A DNA stretch of 64,000 nt from CAUZIZ01 sp965218775 (GTDB taxonomy: Bacteria > Acidobacteriota > UBA6911 > RPQK01 > JAJDTT01), in NCBI GenBank assembly GCA_965218775.1, contig CBDCLS010000004.1, forward strand, positions 124,001-188,000, in the 5' to 3' direction. Positions 61,040 to 64,000 of this stretch are shown piece after piece. A model generated the notes under the pieces. It was not told the DNA's origin. It was given only the letters and a program-made list of their open reading frames with translations, and searched no databases. Each line of letters starts with the position of its first letter. The first letter of the stretch is position 1. Position numbers and translations under genes: made by a program.

Positions 61040-62518
61040 ATGTCGGATCGGAACAAAGTCGTCCTCTTCTTTCCCTCCTACGCCAGCAAGGAGGCTTCTC
61101 CTCCTCTGGCTCTAATAGCCATTGCCGCCCCTCTGGTGGAGAGTGGCTACGACGTGAAGATCATCGACTCAGCCCTGGAGGAAGACTATGTGGGTGCGGT
61201 CCTGGCCGAGATGGAAGGGGCCCTCTGTCTGGGCATTTCACTGATCACGGGACCCATGATCCAGGGGGCGATCGAGGTAGGAACTGCTGTAAAAGACCGG
61301 TTCCCAGAGACGCCGGTCGTGCTCGGAGGATGGCATCCCTCAATCCTGCCGGAACAGTCACTGGAAACCGGGTTTGTGGACGCGGTCGTCCTCAGACAGG
61401 GCGAAATGACGATGCTGGACGTCGTGGACCGTCTGCGGGAGGGCGATTCCTTAGACGACGTCACCGGCCTCCTCTGGAAGAAGAACGGCACCCTTCAGCG
61501 TAATCGACCTCGACTCTACCCCAAGGTGAGCGAGCTGCCCAGTCGACTGCCGGGCTACGACTTGATCGACTACGACCGGTATCACCGGCAGACCGGTCTG
61601 CGCTGGGTGATGTACTCCACCAGTCACGGCTGCCCCTACAACTGTGGTTACTGCTCCAACGCCTCGGTCTACGGCCGCAATCTGGACCTGCTCCCAGTAG
61701 AGCAGGTCGTGGACGAAGTCACGTATCTGGTCCGGAAATACAACATCCAGCTGTTGGGAATCATCGACGATATCTTCTTCGCCTTCCGACCCCGCTGCCT
61801 CGAGATGGCGGAAGGCTTCGTGCGATCGCGACTCAAGTTCGAGTGGTACATCCAGGATCGTGTCGACTGTTGGTCCAGACTCACCAAAGAACAGGCCCAA
61901 CTCTATCGCAGATCTGGTCTGGTCCGGATCCACTTCGGAGCGGAATCGGGTTCCGACGACGTTTTGCTGTCGATAGAGAAGAAGGCAGACGTTGAAAAGA
62001 CTGTCGTGGCCCTGGAACGCTGTGGGGAGGCCGACATTCGGGCCAGTTTCGGCTTCATCTTCGGCCTTCCGGCAGAGGAGCAGACGGATCTCCTCCAAAC
62101 CCTCGAGCTGATCGATCTGATCTATTCAACCAATCCCAAGGCCGACTGCTACACCAACATATTTACGCCCTATCCGGGATCCCCGTTGTGGCCGGTCAGC
62201 ATCGAGAAGGGATTCGTACCACCCACCCGGTTCGAAGAGTGGGCAGATTTCTATCCCCGAATTACCAAGCTGCCCTGGCTTGACCAAGCTGCGCACAGGC
62301 GACTTCAGGCGATCCGCCAATACCTGAGGTTCGGCTATCACCAGGTCAACGTCGGAGAGAAACCTCATTCGAAGAGGCACAATCTGGTGCTGAACCTCTT
62401 CCAGCCGTCCTCCCGCTGGCGGGTTCACTACAAGCAATTCGCCTTCCCCTTGGAAGTCTATGCCTACTGGGCCCTTCAGCGGCTGAAGACCGGCTTCCAC
62501 GCCGAGCCCCGGTTTTAG
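61040..62518 (+). CDS. B12-binding-type radical SAM enzyme (class B-like)
   Basis: 492 residues from ATG 61040, about ten bases after GGAAGGA; GTG 61037 is an alternative. The N-terminus VVLFFPSYASKEASPPLALIAIAAPLVESGYDVKIIDSALEE and PVVLGGWHPSILPEQSLE form the cobalamin-binding domain, which lacks the DxHxxG motif, as is usual in this class. The iron-sulphur motif HGCPYNCGYCSN lies near residue 198 and IHFGAESGSDDVL near 297. It is a divergent paralogue of the gene at 58741. With the glycosyltransferase that follows by four bases it may modify a lipid, glycan or secondary metabolite. Substrate unknown. Confidence 0.88.
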   Translation: MSDRNKVVLFFPSYASKEASPPLALIAIAAPLVESGYDVKIIDSALEEDYVGAVLAEMEGALCLGISLITGPMIQGAIEVGTAVKDRFPETPVVLGGWHPSILPEQSLETGFVDAVVLRQGEMTMLDVVDRLREGDSLDDVTGLLWKKNGTLQRNRPRLYPKVSELPSRLPGYDLIDYDRYHRQTGLRWVMYSTSHGCPYNCGYCSNASVYGRNLDLLPVEQVVDEVTYLVRKYNIQLLGIIDDIFFAFRPRCLEMAEGFVRSRLKFEWYIQDRVDCWSRLTKEQAQLYRRSGLVRIHFGAESGSDDVLLSIEKKADVEKTVVALERCGEADIRASFGFIFGLPAEEQTDLLQTLELIDLIYSTNPKADCYTNIFTPYPGSPLWPVSIEKGFVPPTRFEEWADFYPRITKLPWLDQAAHRRLQAIRQYLRFGYHQVNVGEKPHSKRHNLVLNLFQPSSRWRVHYKQFAFPLEVYAYWALQRLKTGFHAEPRF

Positions 62519-62521
62519 TGA

Positions 62522-64000
62522 GTGATCAGATCGACACGATACGGCCTGTGGGGGGTTCTGCTGCTTTTCGCCTTTCTAGTGCTGTCGAAGGGAATTCTCC
62601 CCGCGCTCAACGACTCTGGAGGAGACTTCGCCAACTACTACACCGCCTCCCAGATCGTGAGAGAGGGTCGGTCGATCGAACCGGCCTATCGTGACTTCAG
62701 CTGGTTTCAGAAGCAGGTGGATCGCGACGGCTTCGAACGCCAGGTTGGCGGTTTCATCCCTCATCCCCCTTCCACAGCGCTCCTGTTCTTGCCGCTGACC
62801 TTCCTCGATCCTCTAGCTGCCAAGCGCGCCTGGACCCTGCTAAACCTGGTCTTCGCCTTGCTGATCATCCTTCTGCTAAGCAGGCTCTCCGGGCTGAATC
62901 CGCTCCTGTCAGCCATACTGTTTCTGGGCAACGGAGCAGCCCTCATCAATAACCTCCTTTTCGGACAATTGTATCTCTTGGTGCTCCTATCAATTGTTCT
63001 GGGCCTCTACCTGCTTCGCTCCGGATACCCGGTGGCTGCAGGCCTCTGCCTGGGAGCCCTGCTCCCGATCAAGTACGTGGCGCTGCCCTGGATAGTGCTC
63101 TTCCTCTTACAGCGGCAGTGGAGGGTGATCCTGGGGGCTGCAGGAGTCACTCTGGCACTGCTGCTGCTGACACTCTGGACACAGGGCCCGCAGCCATTCG
63201 ACACCTTTCTCAACGAAGTTCTGCCGCGACACCTGAGAGGCGAGATTCAGGATCCGTTCTCCACCAGATTGCAGTCTTTCAACAGTCTGTTTCGTCGACT
63301 CTTCCTCGCGGAGCCAACACTCAATCCGAGAGCAGCCCTTGACGCGCCCTTCCTGCTATTCTTCTTCAAGAATCTCACCTTCTGGCTGCTGGCTGCATTC
63401 GCAGGTCTGGTGCTGGCTGGAACTCGGTTTTCCTGCGAAAACCACCGTTTTCTCTTTAGAATGGGGTTCTTGCCAGTAATCGTTTTGCTGCTCTCGCCCG
63501 CCGGTGCCACGTACCATTTCCTGCTGCTGTCCATCACAGCGGTCTTCTACGTCAAGATTCTTCTCGACCTCGATCGAGCAAGACCGGCGGCAGCTGTGGC
63601 TGCCCTGTTCGTACTTCTCAATTTGCCCCACTACCTGAGACTGGAATGGCTCGCCCAAGGCTGGTGGACGCCTGCAGCCTATTCTCGCTTATGGCTTCTG
63701 CTGCTCTTCTTGCTGCTGTCCGTCTGGATTTTTCGACACTCGATCCGGCTGCGCTCGAACCATCTCTGGGCGGCCGGGATCATCCTTCCGCTGGTGGGTG
63801 TGACCACTCTGACCGAGTACTCTGCCTACGCCGGGCAGCCCCAGGACAACGCCCAATGGCTAGAAGTGGAGGGTCCGGAATTCAGCCGCAACCTGGGACT
63901 TATTCTGGACTCTCCCGATCTAGGCAGGCGAAAGCTCGTCTTCAGCTACTGCGAGCTTATGGACGAGCGCTACGCTATCTACAGCGTGGACGGTTCTCGC
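62522..64000 (+). CDS. GT87-like (DUF2029) polytopic glycosyltransferase, runs off window
   Basis: GTG 62522 opens a frame still open at base 64000, 493 codons, starting MIRSTRYGLWGVLLLFAFLVL. The first loop has DSGGDFANYYTASQIVREGRSIEPAYRDF, with an acidic D-F pair like that used by GT87 polyprenyl-phosphate-mannose mannosyltransferases, then FIPHPPSTALLFLPLTFLDPL and at least nine more hydrophobic helices (for example QLYLLVLLSIVLGLYLL and GFLPVIVLLLSPAGATYHFLLL). It probably adds a sugar from a lipid carrier on the outer face of the membrane. It starts four bases after the radical SAM gene, so the two are likely co-translated. The C-terminus is outside the window. Confidence 0.78.
   Translation, partial: MIRSTRYGLWGVLLLFAFLVLSKGILPALNDSGGDFANYYTASQIVREGRSIEPAYRDFSWFQKQVDRDGFERQVGGFIPHPPSTALLFLPLTFLDPLAAKRAWTLLNLVFALLIILLLSRLSGLNPLLSAILFLGNGAALINNLLFGQLYLLVLLSIVLGLYLLRSGYPVAAGLCLGALLPIKYVALPWIVLFLLQRQWRVILGAAGVTLALLLLTLWTQGPQPFDTFLNEVLPRHLRGEIQDPFSTRLQSFNSLFRRLFLAEPTLNPRAALDAPFLLFFFKNLTFWLLAAFAGLVLAGTRFSCENHRFLFRMGFLPVIVLLLSPAGATYHFLLLSITAVFYVKILLDLDRARPAAAVAALFVLLNLPHYLRLEWLAQGWWTPAAYSRLWLLLLFLLLSVWIFRHSIRLRSNHLWAAGIILPLVGVTTLTEYSAYAGQPQDNAQWLEVEGPEFSRNLGLILDSPDLGRRKLVFSYCELMDERYAIYSVDGSR

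Overview
The window reads as a chromosomal stretch from an Acidobacteriota-like bacterium, probably a metagenome-derived or poorly sampled lineage. This is inferred from gene content, not from a marker phylogeny. The clues are a MoxR/DUF58/BatA/DUF4175/DUF4159/von Willebrand operon, a cell-core tilS-ftsH-folP-cdaA-ybbR-glmM cluster, a relic of a Ser/Thr kinase with PD40/WD40 C-terminus, an IPTL-CTERM sorting-signal relic, Tat-exported Gfo/Idh/MocA oxidoreductases, and many short dispersed repeats.

Layout. 1-4.6 kb is a degraded mobile zone: a truncated FG-GAP gene, an IS1-type transposase relic, a complete IS4-superfamily element (1557-3030, 8-bp target duplication) inserted into the start of a Na+/H+ antiporter gene, and a kinase fragment. 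4.7-8.4 kb is the decayed right end of an integrative element (primase/helicase-like gene, ATPase, helix-turn-helix protein, tyrosine integrase) abutting its likely target, tRNA-Arg(TCT). 9.1-21.3 kb is a catabolic island: split aconitase X, two Gfo/Idh/MocA oxidoreductases, a peptide-type ABC importer without ATPase genes, an M20 hydrolase, an SDR, an alpha/alpha-barrel protein and a cupin. 21.6-35.9 kb is an eight-gene minus-strand operon of envelope and von Willebrand proteins with a MoxR ATPase, a TPR-metalloprotease and a caspase/C13-like protein lacking the usual cysteine. 36.1-38.4 kb holds a 193-bp MITE and an ISKra4-family element with a likely -1 frameshift, both with target duplications. 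The second element sits just upstream of the carD promoter.

38.4-57 kb is housekeeping: carD, hemL, hemB, a CAU tRNA, a threonine-synthase-family gene behind a clear SAM-I riboswitch and terminator, tilS, ftsH (preceded by a 94-bp tandem duplication of its own 5' end), folP, cdaA, ybbR, glmM, mfd and two PpiC/SurA-type isomerases. 57-64 kb has two methyltransferases, two cobalamin-type radical SAM enzymes (one with a C9 tract that breaks the reading frame near its start) and a GT87-like membrane glycosyltransferase running off the end.

The observations I rate highest are the SAM-I riboswitch on a threonine-synthase-like gene (possible homocysteine synthase), the ftsH decoy minigene, the poly-C frame break, an intergenic hairpin repeat with compensatory changes, heptamer repeats that contain the stop and start codons of adjacent transporter genes, and the mobile elements that edit gene ends. 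I see no CRISPR array, rRNA or recognisable prophage structural genes.
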